In this document: piece after piece, positions 27,093-37,414 of the stretch
Layout: every line of letters begins with the position of its first letter
Numbering within the stretch: position 1 is the stretch's first letter
NCBI RefSeq assembly: GCF_017315985.1
Contig: NZ_JAFLVR010000001.1
Span: 62,001-126,000, forward strand
Reading direction: 5' to 3'
Length of the DNA: 64,000 bases
DNA from: Candidatus Enterococcus murrayae
GTDB lineage: Bacteria; Bacillota; Bacilli; Lactobacillales; Enterococcaceae
The notes under the pieces: model-generated
Told to the model about the DNA's origin: nothing
Databases searched by the model: none
The model's input: the letters and a program-made list of their open reading frames with translations, nothing else
Program-made: the position numbers and the translations under genes

Positions 27093-27575
27093 TTATAAGT
27101 TTGCATGGAGCATTACTTTGGCTTCTGGTTTTTTTCGCTCAAATGCGTGAAAAGTATAGTTTACCGCTTTTAAAATCTCTCTGCGAGTTACAATGCCGCA
27201 AAATACCCGGTCATGATCCAAAACAGGCAGGAAAGAAGCATCTACTAATAGGTGTAAAACATCCTCTAATTCCGCATCTGGACGCATAACAGATACATCT
27301 GTCTTCATGACATCTGCTACTGTAAGTTCTTCTAAATTGGATGTATCGATACCATCGATACCCAACATTTTTTTAACAATATCATTCAAGCTCAATAAAC
27401 CGACAAAATGATCCTCTTTATCCAAAACCGGAATCGTAGAATAACCAGCTTGAGATAATAGTAATAAAGCATGCTCTAGTGGATGTTCCTTCATTACATT
27501 AGCAACATTTTCTGCTGGAATCACCATGGTTTCTTCATGTTCCTTCATTAGTTGTTCAATCGCAGGACTGATCAT
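27093..27575 (-). CDS. cbpB: CBS-domain protein CbpB (DarB/YkuL-like)
   Basis: A 160-residue stand-alone pair of CBS domains (about 10-75 and 80-145). In Bacillus and Listeria the homologues DarB/CbpB bind cyclic di-AMP and, when free of it, stimulate the (p)ppGpp synthetase Rel and pyruvate carboxylase. Motifs GYSTIPVLDKEDHFVGLLS and SFLPVLDHDRVFCGIVTRRE are typical. GGAGG precedes the ATG at 27575. It lies 91 bases after the phosphodiesterase gene. The ligand is inferred from homology. Confidence 0.85.
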   Translation of the reverse strand: MISPAIEQLMKEHEETMVIPAENVANVMKEHPLEHALLLLSQAGYSTIPVLDKEDHFVGLLSLNDIVKKMLGIDGIDTSNLEELTVADVMKTDVSVMRPDAELEDVLHLLVDASFLPVLDHDRVFCGIVTRREILKAVNYTFHAFERKKPEAKVMLHANL

Positions 27576-27666
27576 GTGACGCCTCCGTTCTAATATCTTC
27601 ACTTTATTTTACCTTACAGCTAAAAAGAAAGCGTTGTTTATCCAAATATTTAATAAAAATTAGGAA

Positions 27667-28179
27667 CTAATGTTCAAAATCAGCAGCTAATTCCTCTATC
27701 GGCTGATGCGCTCGATTGTAAAATTCCACATGATACCCGTCGTTTTCACTATCAATGATTGCGTAACTAGGAATTTGTACAGGTCCTCGAGGTTGAGAGA
27801 TACTTCCTGGATTGACAAATAAAATATTCTTATCAAACTCCGCAACAGCTTGATGGATGTGTCCAAACAAAGCAATGTTTGCTCCTGCTTCTTGAGCTTG
27901 CAGTGAAAGCATCGTAAGACCGAAACGAACATTTGACAAATGACCGTGTGTCATATAGATAACATCATCACCTATAGAAAAAATCTGTTCTTTTTTATAG
28001 CCAGGATCATAATCACAATTGCCGGTAACAACCGTAAAATGTTCCCATAATTCGTCATTGGCTTTCAACTCTGAGTCGCCGCAATGGAACATGTGATCCA
28101 CTAGGCCGATATAGCGATTGACAATTTCCACTAAAATATTGCGATCCCCATGGTTATCACTAACAACTAAATATTTCAT
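27667..28179 (-). CDS. Metallophosphoesterase (YfcE/YsnB family)
   Basis: A 170-residue calcineurin-like phosphodiesterase. The two-metal site is complete: SDNHGD near the N-terminus, HCGDSE, TGNCDYD, THGH and FGHIHQ. Related enzymes cleave phosphodiesters, and the true substrate is not known. It overlaps the end of the RNase PH/RdgB fusion by 4 bases (ATGA-type coupling), giving the rph-rdgB-ysnB set found in Firmicutes, so co-expression with RNA and nucleotide quality-control enzymes is conserved. Confidence 0.92.
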   Translation of the reverse strand: MKYLVVSDNHGDRNILVEIVNRYIGLVDHMFHCGDSELKANDELWEHFTVVTGNCDYDPGYKKEQIFSIGDDVIYMTHGHLSNVRFGLTMLSLQAQEAGANIALFGHIHQAVAEFDKNILFVNPGSISQPRGPVQIPSYAIIDSENDGYHVEFYNRAHQPIEELAADFEH

Positions 28180-29513
28180 TTATTCTCCTCCAACCAGTTC
28201 TTCCATACTCTTTCTAGTTCTTTAACCGCCATCCCTCGATGGCTGATTTCATTTTTCTCTTCACTTGTTAATTCAGCAGAAGTTTTTTCATATCCCGGTA
28301 CAATAAATAATGGATCATATCCAAAACCGTTGTCTCCTTGAGGAATTCGGCCGATCCGTCCTTCCCAATCTGCTTCAACAACTAAACTATCTTTTTGTGG
28401 AGCAGCAAAAACCAGCGTACAATGGAAATGCGCAGTTCTTTTTTCATCGGATACATCCGTCAACTCATGTAGTAATTTAGCGTTATTTGCCGCATCACTT
28501 TTACGTTCCCCAGCAAAGCGAGCTGAAAAAATTCCTGGCATTCCGTTCAGTGCATCTACGACTAAACCTGAATCATCAGCTAATACTGGCTGTTGTAATA
28601 GTTGAGCAATTGTTTCTGCCTTTAAACGAGCATTTTCCTCAAAAGTCGTGCCTGTTTCTTCCACATCAGGTAAGTCAGGATAATCCAACAGTGTTTTGGT
28701 TTGATACCCTTCCTTTGCAAATAATGCCGCAAATTCATTCGCTTTTCCTGGATTGCGAGTTGCAATCACAATAGTTTTCTCTTCCGTCTTCACTTCGTTG
28801 AAAAGAGCTTCTTTCTGATAAGCAATCAATTCTTCAATTGCCCCCTTACCATGTAAAATTAAGGCATTCAGTTCGTTGTCATCAAATGTCGCTTCTTCAC
28901 CAGTCCCTTGAATTTCTACAAAACGGCCTGCTTCCGTCATTACCAAATTCATATCCACAGCTGCCGACGAATCTTCTTGATAGTCCAAATCAGTCACAAC
29001 AGTGCCATCAGGTAATATGCCGACACTAATAGCAGCTAAATGTTCATTGATTGGATCTTCAGCTAATTCTCCGTTAGCTAACAATTTATTGACTGCTAAA
29101 CGCAAAGCGACGAACCCGCCAGTGATACTCGCTGTTCTTGTACCACCGTCAGCTTGAATCACATCACAATCTACAATGATGCTGCGTTCGCCTAGCTTTT
29201 CTAGATCTACAACAGCTCGCAATGAGCGGCCAATCAATCGCTGAATTTCCATCGTACGTCCAGTTAGCTTTCCTTTGGCACTCTCGCGGCGATTACGCGT
29301 ATTGGTAGCTCTTGGAAGCATACTGTATTCGGCAGTTACCCATCCGTTTCCACTCCCTCGTAGAAATGGAGGAACAGATTCTTCTAGAGTCGCCGAACAA
29401 ATCACCTTAGTATCGCCAAAAGTAATAACAACTGACCCTTCTGGATGTTTAAAAACATTCGTTTCAATTTTAATCGGCCGCAATTGCTGGACCGCTCTTC
29501 CATCATGTCGCAA
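28176..29513 (-). CDS. rph-rdgB: RNase PH / XTP-dITP pyrophosphatase fusion
   Basis: Bifunctional protein of 445 residues. The N-terminal half (1-240) is a complete RNase PH, phosphorolytic tRNA 3' exonuclease, with [17 protein letters not shown] and the [13 protein letters not shown] region. After a short linker the C-terminal half (from about 247, [11 protein letters not shown]) is an RdgB/HAM1 NTPase that removes XTP, ITP and d[26 protein letters not shown] and SHRG are present. In Bacillus these are two genes; fusions are known in some Lactobacillales. No frameshift or stop lies at the junction. It follows racE by 1 base. Confidence 0.95.
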   Translation of the reverse strand: MRHDGRAVQQLRPIKIETNVFKHPEGSVVITFGDTKVICSATLEESVPPFLRGSGNGWVTAEYSMLPRATNTRNRRESAKGKLTGRTMEIQRLIGRSLRAVVDLEKLGERSIIVDCDVIQADGGTRTASITGGFVALRLAVNKLLANGELAEDPINEHLAAISVGILPDGTVVTDLDYQEDSSAAVDMNLVMTEAGRFVEIQGTGEEATFDDNELNALILHGKGAIEELIAYQKEALFNEVKTEEKTIVIATRNPGKANEFAALFAKEGYQTKTLLDYPDLPDVEETGTTFEENARLKAETIAQLLQQPVLADDSGLVVDALNGMPGIFSARFAGERKSDAANNAKLLHELTDVSDEKRTAHFHCTLVFAAPQKDSLVVEADWEGRIGRIPQGDNGFGYDPLFIVPGYEKTSAELTSEEKNEISHRGMAVKELERVWKNWLEENK

Positions 29514-29514
29514 A

Positions 29515-30351
29515 TTATTTTCCTCCCAGTTCTATGTGTTCTACATTTAAATTCGTGATATTCAACCATTCACTGGCAATATCCTTAAACATTTTAGGGG
29601 AACCAGTGGTATAGAAATTTCTCGCCTTAGTATCAGTCTGTTCATAATTGTTTAGATTGAAATAATCTAATAACGTACTGACATCATTGACTGTCTCAGC
29701 TCCTGAATCAATCAATGTTACCTGTTGTCCGATTACATTTTGAATGATTGGACGCAGCAATGGATAATGTGTACATCCCAAAATTAAAGTATCCAGTTTT
29801 TCTTTCTTTAATGGTGCCAATGTTTGTGAAACGATTTTTTTCGCCACAGAACTATTGAACTGATTACTTTCAACTATTGGTACAAATTTGGGGCAGGCTA
29901 GACTAGATACATGGGTGTCAGGTGCCTTCTCCTGCAGTTCATGTTTATAAGAACCACTTTTGACTGTTCCGATCGTTCCTATGATTCCTACTCGTCCTGT
30001 ATCACTCGCCTTCAATGCTGCACGTGAACCAGGTTGGATAACGCCGATCACAGGAATATCAACATTTTTTTTGATTTCATCTAAAGCGACTGCCGTTGCT
30101 GTATTACAAGCAATTACAAGCATTTTAATATTTTTCTTCAATAAAAAACGAGTCATCTGCCATGTAAACTCAATGACTTGCTCAGCTGGTCGAGGACCAT
30201 ACGGACAGCGTGCCGTATCCCCGAGATATAAAATTTCTTCATTTGGCAGCTGACGCATCGCTTCTTTGACCACAGTCAAACCGCCTACGCCAGAGTCAAT
30301 AAATCCAATTGGTCTTTCATTTGACAAAACGCTCATCCTATCTAGTTCCAA
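29515..30351 (-). CDS. murI: Glutamate racemase
   Basis: Produces D-glutamate for peptidoglycan. The product has the two catalytic cysteines in IACNTATAV and LGCTHYPLL and the substrate motif [10 protein letters not shown], also [14 protein letters not shown]. Two starts are possible: TTG at 30351 with AAGGTGA close upstream (279 codons incl. stop), or ATG at 30336, which lacks a spaced ribosome site but gives a more usual N-terminus. It heads the operon with the RNase PH/RdgB fusion and the phosphodiesterase gene. Confidence 0.95.
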   Translation of the reverse strand: MELDRMSVLSNERPIGFIDSGVGGLTVVKEAMRQLPNEEILYLGDTARCPYGPRPAEQVIEFTWQMTRFLLKKNIKMLVIACNTATAVALDEIKKNVDIPVIGVIQPGSRAALKASDTGRVGIIGTIGTVKSGSYKHELQEKAPDTHVSSLACPKFVPIVESNQFNSSVAKKIVSQTLAPLKKEKLDTLILGCTHYPLLRPIIQNVIGQQVTLIDSGAETVNDVSTLLDYFNLNNYEQTDTKARNFYTTGSPKMFKDIASEWLNITNLNVEHIELGGK

Positions 30352-30476
30352 GTATCACCTTATTTTCCACTTTTTGTTGAAATATTTCAAGCCCTAGAAT
30401 CTTACAAGATAAAAAGCGTTTTCTTTTGAATGAATAATGATCAGTGCTAAACTAATTATGAGAGAGGTGGATGAAA

Positions 30477-30710
30477 ATGGATAAAAAAGAACTAACCGAA
30501 AACTTAGGGAAAGTTTCTGCTGGCGATCGTAACCAAGACCCTGCAATCAAAGCCACTGAAAAAGAAGCAGAGAAACGAAAGAAGGATTCAAAAGATGAGC
30601 CGCTTGAACCAGGGTTGCTAGAAAAGCTTGGCAAAACACAAGCCGGTGCTGTCTATGAAGATCCAGCGATGAAGGAAACTGAACGTAAAACTGAAAAAGA
30701 TAAAGAATAA
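30477..30710 (+). CDS. Charged hypothetical protein with internal two-fold repeat
   Basis: A 77-residue, Lys/Glu-rich protein not recognised as a family. It is built from two similar units: ENLGKVSAGDRNQDPAIKAT with a Lys/Glu tail, and EKLGKTQAGAVYEDPAMKET with a Lys/Glu tail, joined by a DEPLEPG linker. No hydrophobic segment or Cys is present, so it is probably cytosolic and largely disordered. The ATG at 30477 is 9 bases after GAGG; the ATG two codons earlier is too close. It is convergent with the ABC transporter and shares a terminator. Confidence 0.75.
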   Translation: MDKKELTENLGKVSAGDRNQDPAIKATEKEAEKRKKDSKDEPLEPGLLEKLGKTQAGAVYEDPAMKETERKTEKDKE

Positions 30711-30781
30711 GCAACGCAACCGTTATCAACTAAATGGCATGAACAGTTTTTGATTGTTAGCGATACTTTTTACTGCTATGC

Positions 30782-30829
30782 AAAAAAGCGAAAATCTCCT
30801 CATCACAGAAGAGATTTTCGCTTTTTTTT
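30782..30829. terminator. Bidirectional terminator, hypothetical protein/ABC transporter
   Basis: AAAAAAGCGAAAATCTC pairs with GAGATTTTCGCTTTTTT around an 11-12-base loop; T run on the plus side. It overlaps the end of the permease gene by a base or two. Confidence 0.9.
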
Positions 30830-31478
30830 AATAGTTGTATTTGCTGGTCTCTAATAAATTGGAGATCAGTGACAATACATAACACACAACAAAATACATG
30901 GCAGTCATCGCGATAAACATCGGGATAACGTAATTTGTATTCTGACCATAAATAATCTTTGCGTTGTGAGTCAGTTCGGGTAACGAAATTATTACCGCCA
31001 AGGATGTATCCTTAATCAAAGAAATCAATTGGCTCAAAATTGCTGGCAGCATTGATTTAAATGCCTGCGGTAATACAATCATTGTCAGCGTTTGAACATA
31101 TGTTAAACCGGAAGACATTCCAGCTTCCGTTTGTCCACTTGGTACAGCATTCAATCCGGCTCGGAAAATTTCTGACAACATCGCTGATTCGAAAATCGTT
31201 AAGGCGGCAACTGCTGCCCAAAAAATATTCAATTTGATCCCAATTTGCGGCAAAGCGAAATAGGTGAAGAAAATAATCAACAGCAACGGCAGGTTTCGGA
31301 TAATATCAACGATAATGCCCACAATTCTTGAAAGAACAGGAACGTTACTATAACGAACGGTACCTGCGATACCACCAAGAATCATACTAAAAACAATCGA
31401 TACAACTGAAACTTGAATCGTTACCCACAGCCCATCTAAAAGGAAACGCAAATTGATCCATGAAAAAGCATCACTCAT
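30828..31478 (-). CDS. Polar amino acid ABC transporter, permease subunit 2
   Basis: Inner-membrane permease of 216 residues, HisM/GlnP type, with about five transmembrane helices and the EAA loop (EAGMSSGLTYVQTL...VLPQAF) that contacts the ATPase. It is the fourth gene of the operon ATPase, binding protein, permease 1, permease 2. Substrate is probably glutamate, glutamine or aspartate; sequence alone does not decide. It starts 19 bases after permease 1. Confidence 0.92.
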   Translation of the reverse strand: MSDAFSWINLRFLLDGLWVTIQVSVVSIVFSMILGGIAGTVRYSNVPVLSRIVGIIVDIIRNLPLLLIIFFTYFALPQIGIKLNIFWAAVAALTIFESAMLSEIFRAGLNAVPSGQTEAGMSSGLTYVQTLTMIVLPQAFKSMLPAILSQLISLIKDTSLAVIISLPELTHNAKIIYGQNTNYVIPMFIAMTAMYFVVCYVLSLISNLLETSKYNY

Positions 31479-31497
31479 ATTCTTTTACCCTCCCTTT

Positions 31498-32142
31498 CTA
31501 GGCATTTGACCAATGCTTATCTAAGTAGTTCATCAGATAAGACAAAGGCAGCGTTAAAATCAAGTAAAATAATCCGACGATGATATATGTGTCGAAGGTG
31601 TTAAACGTAGTACTGGCAATCAAATCTCCTTGGTACATCAAGTCTAATCCAGCAACCATCGCTAAGATCGATGAATTTTTGATCAAGTTGATAAATTGAT
31701 TTCCTAATGGCGGCACTACGATTTTGAATGCTTGAGGTAATACGATATATCGCATTGTTTCAGCATAAGAAAAACCAGAGGATAGACCTGCCTCCATCTG
31801 ACCTTTGGGCACTGTTTGGATGCCTGAACGAACAGTTTCCGCTATAAACGCAGAAGTATAAATGGTCAAACCAATCGTCCCTGCTTGAAACCCATCAAAG
31901 CTATAGAAATACATCGGAGCTACTACGTAAAAGAACATCACAATAATCAATAACGGGATATTTCTGAAGAACGCCACATAAGCTTTAGCCAAGCTTCGAA
32001 CTATTCGATTATGAGATAGTTGCAATATTGCCATCAGTGTTCCGATAATCAAACTGAATACTAGTGCCAACAAGCTCGCATAAATCGTAAATTTAAAGCC
32101 GCTGACAAAATCAGCAGAAAAAGTCTGAAATAATTGTGCCAT
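31498..32142 (-). CDS. Polar amino acid ABC transporter, permease subunit 1
   Basis: Permease of 214 residues with the same fold as the neighbour and an intact EAA loop (EAGLSSGFSYAETMRYIVLP). Its N-terminus (AQLFQTFSADFVSGFKFT) is of the GltJ/GlnM kind. It overlaps the stop of the binding-protein gene by one base, so translation is coupled. Together the two permeases form a heterodimeric channel. Confidence 0.92.
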   Translation of the reverse strand: MAQLFQTFSADFVSGFKFTIYASLLALVFSLIIGTLMAILQLSHNRIVRSLAKAYVAFFRNIPLLIIVMFFYVVAPMYFYSFDGFQAGTIGLTIYTSAFIAETVRSGIQTVPKGQMEAGLSSGFSYAETMRYIVLPQAFKIVVPPLGNQFINLIKNSSILAMVAGLDLMYQGDLIASTTFNTFDTYIIVGLFYLILTLPLSYLMNYLDKHWSNA

Positions 32143-32975
32143 TAAAATTGCGCCCCCTTCTTCGCCCGGCCATCTGCATCTTCAGGGAACCATTTTTCAA
32201 ATATTTTATTATAGGTACCATTGTCATGCATTTTATGCAAAGCAGTGTTAACTTCTTTTAAGAAATCATCTTGACCTTTGTTAATGGCAATCCCATAGGG
32301 TTCATTTGTAAAAGTGCCGCCTGTCAATCCATAATTATCGTTTTCTGATGCCATCCCTAATAAAATTGCGTTATCAGTTGTCATCGCTTGTCCCTGTCCG
32401 GATTGTAACGCAGTGAACGCCTCAGCATAATTTTCCAATTCGAGGATTTTAGCATCTGGTGCATGTTTGCGAATGTTGATAGTCGAAGTGGAACCTTTAA
32501 CTGCTAAAACCGTATCAGCAGCAGTCAGATCCTTAATATTTTTGATATGGCTTCCCTTTTTCACTAATAAAGATTGTCCAGCATCAAAATAAATATCTGA
32601 AAAATCAACTTCCTTCTTACGATCTTCAGTAATCGTCATCGTCGCGATAATTGCATCGATATTACCGTTTTTAAGTAATGGAATTCGTGTCTTTGACGTC
32701 ACTTCAACAAATTCTGCCTGACCATCCTTACCAAGAATTTCTTTTGTTATGGCCTTAGCAATATCAATATCAAATCCTTCGACCTTACGTGTCTTTATAT
32801 CCATCATTCCGAATAAGCGTGTATCATACTTTACTCCCCATGTGATGGTTGGTTCCTCTTTGATCCGTTTCGCAATGTTTTTATTTGCGACACTTTCTCC
32901 TTTGCATCCTGACAGCACTATTGCAAGCAGCATCGGAAGAAATAAAAAGGAGACTAATTTTTTTATCTTCGACAT
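32142..32975 (-). CDS. Amino acid ABC transporter, substrate-binding lipoprotein
   Basis: Solute-binding lipoprotein of 277 residues, SBP_bac_3 family. The signal peptide ends at the lipobox VLSGC with Cys24 as lipidated residue. Downstream motifs such as GFDIDIAKAI and DAIIATMTITEDRKKEVDFS are typical of glutamate/glutamine/aspartate binders; the PYGIAINK strand is near the C-terminus. It lies 11 bases after the ATPase gene. Confidence 0.93.
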   Translation of the reverse strand: MSKIKKLVSFLFLPMLLAIVLSGCKGESVANKNIAKRIKEEPTITWGVKYDTRLFGMMDIKTRKVEGFDIDIAKAITKEILGKDGQAEFVEVTSKTRIPLLKNGNIDAIIATMTITEDRKKEVDFSDIYFDAGQSLLVKKGSHIKNIKDLTAADTVLAVKGSTSTINIRKHAPDAKILELENYAEAFTALQSGQGQAMTTDNAILLGMASENDNYGLTGGTFTNEPYGIAINKGQDDFLKEVNTALHKMHDNGTYNKIFEKWFPEDADGRAKKGAQF

Positions 32976-32986
32976 AAGCCGCCCTC

Positions 32987-33724
32987 CTAATGATTGATAA
33001 CTTTGCTAACAAATTGTTGTGCGCGTTCATCCTGCGGTCTTTCGAAGAATCCTTTGACATCGCGTGTGTCTTCTAATACTTCACCATCAGCCATAAAGAT
33101 GATTCGATCTGCTACTTCTTTCGCAAATCCCATCTCATGTGTCACGACGATCATTGACATACCATCACGAGCAATTTTCTTCATGACATTCAAGACATCC
33201 CCGATCATTTCTGGATCAAGCGCTGATGTCGGCTCATCAAAAAGCAGCAAGTCAGGATTCATCGCTAAACCACGAGCGATGGCAATCCGTTGTTGCTGTC
33301 CCCCAGATAACATGGAAGGATAGGAGTCCTTCTTATCCAGCATGTCTACTCGATTTAATAATTTTTCAGCAGTCTTGGTCGCTTCTTCAGAAGACTTTTT
33401 CAAAACTTTAATTGGAGCAAGAGTGATATTTTCTATCGCAGTCTTATTTGGATAAAGATTAAAATGTTGAAAAACCATTCCAATATTCTTACGAATGTCT
33501 TTCAATTTGACTTCTTTACTATGTAAATTCTTTTCATTTACTAGCAACTCTCCGGAAGTGATGTCCTCTAATCCATTAATGCAACGTAACATCGTACTCT
33601 TCCCTGAACCAGATGGTCCGATAACAACGACCACCTCACCCTTCTCAAAGGCCAAGTCAATATTTTTCAAGGCATGAAACTTTCCATAGTATTTTTCTAC
33701 ATGCTTAAATTCAACCATTGGCAT
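32987..33724 (-). CDS. glnQ: Amino acid ABC transporter, ATPase
   Basis: Cytoplasmic ATPase of 245 residues. Walker A GPSGSGKST, Q-loop FQHFNLYPN, signature LSGGQQQR, Walker B LLLFDEPTSALDPE and the H-loop THEMGFA are all intact. The start taken is the ATG giving MPMVEFKHV, with AGGTGG 6-7 bases upstream; the frame is open five codons further without support. It is the first gene of the four-gene transporter operon. The gene symbol is by family resemblance; substrate unproven. Confidence 0.93.
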   Translation of the reverse strand: MPMVEFKHVEKYYGKFHALKNIDLAFEKGEVVVVIGPSGSGKSTMLRCINGLEDITSGELLVNEKNLHSKEVKLKDIRKNIGMVFQHFNLYPNKTAIENITLAPIKVLKKSSEEATKTAEKLLNRVDMLDKKDSYPSMLSGGQQQRIAIARGLAMNPDLLLFDEPTSALDPEMIGDVLNVMKKIARDGMSMIVVTHEMGFAKEVADRIIFMADGEVLEDTRDVKGFFERPQDERAQQFVSKVINH

Positions 33725-33892
33725 GCTTAACCACCTCATTTTCCCTTAGCGTTTTCTAATTTTTCCAATGTGAGTCTAATTATAAGCTAAATTTTTTTAC
33801 TTTGTAAAGAAAAAAACTCATTGGCAGAAAAAAATGTTTCAATAACTCCTATCGCGATGTAACGTTTCTTAACACGAGATATGTTTGGACTT

Positions 33893-33943
33893 TCGATAAA
33901 AATATCGATAAGAGTTGTCATGTTTGAAAAAAAAAGGTAGTAT
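33893..33943 (+). promoter_or_regulatory. trpS promoter with adjacent inverted repeat
   Basis: -35 TTGTCA (33915-33920), 17 bases, -10 TAGTAT (33938-33943). TCGATA-AAAA-TATCGA (33893-33908) lies just upstream of the -35. No T-box signature was found in the short leader, so trpS here is not T-box controlled. Confidence 0.6.
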
Positions 33944-33973
33944 TTGAAGAGACTATTGAAAGAATTTTTATGA

Positions 33974-34996
<1,023 letters not shown>

Positions 34997-35031
34997 CCTG
35001 AACATCTCTAAACTATTAAATACAGATAGCA

Positions 35032-35062
35032 AAAACACTCGAAAAAAATCGAGTGTTTTTGT
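35032..35062 (+). terminator. Terminator after trpS
   Basis: AAAAACACTCGA and TCGAGTGTTTTT pair around a short A-rich loop; T-rich tail follows. Confidence 0.9.
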
Positions 35063-35107
35063 TTTTTCCTCTATTGAAACTATACTGCCGCAAAAAATAT
35101 TTTCGGC

Positions 35108-36316
35108 TTAATGATAAAAGTCGAAACGGCCTTTCGCCATTACTTCTTTTACTCCGCCTGTTTCATACAACGAACGATCCATGATCGCTTTCTTAATAAA
35201 GGAGGCTGGATAAGCTGTTACTTCCGTTTTGCCTACAACACCAAAGGCATGGGTATTTCCGATTGATGCCACTGAGCCAAGAGATTTGAACGAGAACGGT
35301 TTACTTGGCTGCCCCTTCATTTGATTCAGGATATCTTTCCCTGCATAAGAGCCCATCTTAAGTGCAATTTGTGCGGTTGTTGGATATGGACGATTGCTTG
35401 AAGGATCCATGACAGCTGAAACATCACCTAGCAGATAGATATCATCATGATTTGGATCGGTCAAGTTAGGTTTCACCATTACACGACCACGTCGTTCTTC
35501 AAAACCAGACTCACCAATTACTTTGCTCCCGCTGACGCCAGTAGTCCAAACGATTGTTTTGGCTTTAAGAGCTACTAAATCATTTTCATCATCTTTTGAA
35601 TTTTGATAAATAACAGCACCTGGCTCAACTTTTTTTATCGGTTTTCCAGTCAGAAGCTTAACATCCCATTTGTTCAGGTGATCAATACAATATTGTCCTA
35701 ATTTATCACTAAACATTGGTAAAATTTTGTCGACAGCTTCTACACAATAAATTTGGATATCTTCAGGTTTTACACCTGCCACTTCAGCAAATGCTTTACT
35801 TCCTTCAACCAAAGCACCTACTAGCTCTATTCCGGTAAAGCCAGCACCACAAACAACAATCCGTAAATATTCCTCATTTTTAGTTTCTTTATATTGTTTC
35901 ATTTGTTCGAGGATATGTTTATGGACTTGATCAGCGGTTCTTACATCGACCATCTCTAAAGAATTTTCTTTCACACCAGGAATGCCAAACGATTCAGATT
36001 GAAAACCTAAAGCAACAATCAAATAATCGTATTTCAATGTTTGGTTTTCCAAGTATACTTCCTTTTGATCAGGATCAATTTTTTCAACTGTATCTTTGAT
36101 AAAAGTAGTTTTTTTAGGATTTACAACATCCTTTATTGCATAACAAATTTTTTCATCTGGCTGTGTGCCGGCTGCCACTTCATGCAAACTAGTCGACTCA
36201 TAATGGTAGTCATTCCTATCCACTAAACTGATATGAATATCTGCTCCTGATTTTTGCAGCACATGCAAAGCACGCAATCCTGCATAACCTGCACCTAAAA
36301 TGACAATTTCCTTCAT
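35108..36316 (-). CDS. ndh: Type II NADH dehydrogenase
   Basis: Single-subunit, non-proton-pumping NADH:quinone oxidoreductase attached to the membrane. The 402-residue product has two Rossmann motifs, ILGAGYAGLRAL at the N-terminus (FAD) and VVCGAGFTGIELVG in the middle (NADH), plus the quinone-side PTTAQIALKMG segment. The start is the ATG after AAAGGAGG; a long upstream open frame overlaps menA and is not used. It follows menA by 14 bases, so the quinone-synthesis and quinone-reducing genes are coexpressed. Confidence 0.95.
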   Translation of the reverse strand: MKEIVILGAGYAGLRALHVLQKSGADIHISLVDRNDYHYESTSLHEVAAGTQPDEKICYAIKDVVNPKKTTFIKDTVEKIDPDQKEVYLENQTLKYDYLIVALGFQSESFGIPGVKENSLEMVDVRTADQVHKHILEQMKQYKETKNEEYLRIVVCGAGFTGIELVGALVEGSKAFAEVAGVKPEDIQIYCVEAVDKILPMFSDKLGQYCIDHLNKWDVKLLTGKPIKKVEPGAVIYQNSKDDENDLVALKAKTIVWTTGVSGSKVIGESGFEERRGRVMVKPNLTDPNHDDIYLLGDVSAVMDPSSNRPYPTTAQIALKMGSYAGKDILNQMKGQPSKPFSFKSLGSVASIGNTHAFGVVGKTEVTAYPASFIKKAIMDRSLYETGGVKEVMAKGRFDFYH

Positions 36317-36330
36317 TTCTATTTCCTCCT

Positions 36331-37233
36331 TTAAAATAAGAACGTCAATGCAAAACTGATAACTTGCGCGACGGCCCCTACCGCTAAAATTCTGACCGCG
36401 CAAATGAACGTTTCACGTTTGACCTGTTTGACCCGAAATCGTTGCACTTGCTTGTAAATGAATGGTACGGCTAAGAATGTTCCAAGCACGGACCACGGGG
36501 CAATGCCTATGATCACCGAAAGCAAGATAGCAAGAAAAGCAGCGATATTCATTCCTTCAAATAAACGGATTGCTCGCGACTTTCCTAAATAATGAACCAA
36601 AGTAAAGCGATTGTTCTTTTCGTCTTCTTCTAAATCACAGATATTGTTTGCTAGCATAAGATTTGCTATCCACAGCGTATTCGGCAACGAAATCAGTAAA
36701 ATCCCACCAATATTAGTAAAATCCCACTGGAAAACCTCATACGTGTTTAGGTAGACACACAAGAGAGTAATCATAAATCCCATCGTTACTCCTGAAAAGA
36801 TTTCCCCTAAAGGCAAGCTGGATAGTGGCCTCGGGCCAGAGGAATAAAAAATTCCAACACCATAACAAAATAACCCCATCAATAAAAAAGGCCACCCGAC
36901 TACGAAGGACAGTCCGATCCCAATCAGTGCCGAAACAACAATCATTCCGATCATCATTCGGAAAACCAATTTCAAATCTAAATTCTCTCTCCCGATGATA
37001 TTGGTTTTTTCTCGATAGTCGTGTATTTCCGTCGCATGGTGATAATCGTTATAGTTGTCTAATATATCCACGGCCATGTTAAAAATGACCATCGCGACAA
37101 AGTATAACAGGACTAGACCTAAATGAAGTTTGTGAAAATTATACAGGCTAAAACAAATCCCAATAAAAAAAGGCAGGACGCTCGCGGTTTTCGCTTTAAA
37201 TTCCACGAGTTCCAAGAAAACGGTTAAACTCAT
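36331..37233 (-). CDS. menA: 1,4-dihydroxy-2-naphthoate polyprenyltransferase (MenA-like)
   Basis: Membrane prenyltransferase of the UbiA superfamily attaching a polyprenyl chain to DHNA to give demethylmenaquinone. The 300-residue product has about eight hydrophobic helices, the first Asp-rich motif DNYNDYHHATEIHD and second region NNICDLEEDEKNNR. The start ATG at 37233 is uncertain because its ribosome site is poor; the frame stays open for six codons upstream. Together with ndh and the polyprenyl synthase across the divergent promoter it forms a (demethyl)menaquinone respiration cluster. Confidence 0.92.
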   Translation of the reverse strand: MSLTVFLELVEFKAKTASVLPFFIGICFSLYNFHKLHLGLVLLYFVAMVIFNMAVDILDNYNDYHHATEIHDYREKTNIIGRENLDLKLVFRMMIGMIVVSALIGIGLSFVVGWPFLLMGLFCYGVGIFYSSGPRPLSSLPLGEIFSGVTMGFMITLLCVYLNTYEVFQWDFTNIGGILLISLPNTLWIANLMLANNICDLEEDEKNNRFTLVHYLGKSRAIRLFEGMNIAAFLAILLSVIIGIAPWSVLGTFLAVPFIYKQVQRFRVKQVKRETFICAVRILAVGAVAQVISFALTFLF

Positions 37234-37414
37234 CTCACCCAACTTTCTCAATTTTCTTTTTCATATTCATTATGCTATTTTTATACTTTTTCTTCAAAGG
37301 ATTTGCTTGTCTTTCATGTGCCTTCTCTCACGAAACACTAATTAAGCATTCTAGTAGTTTTTCTGGTGAGCATAGGATAGAATGGAGGTGAAAACGTTGT
37401 AAGAAGGAGCTCTC

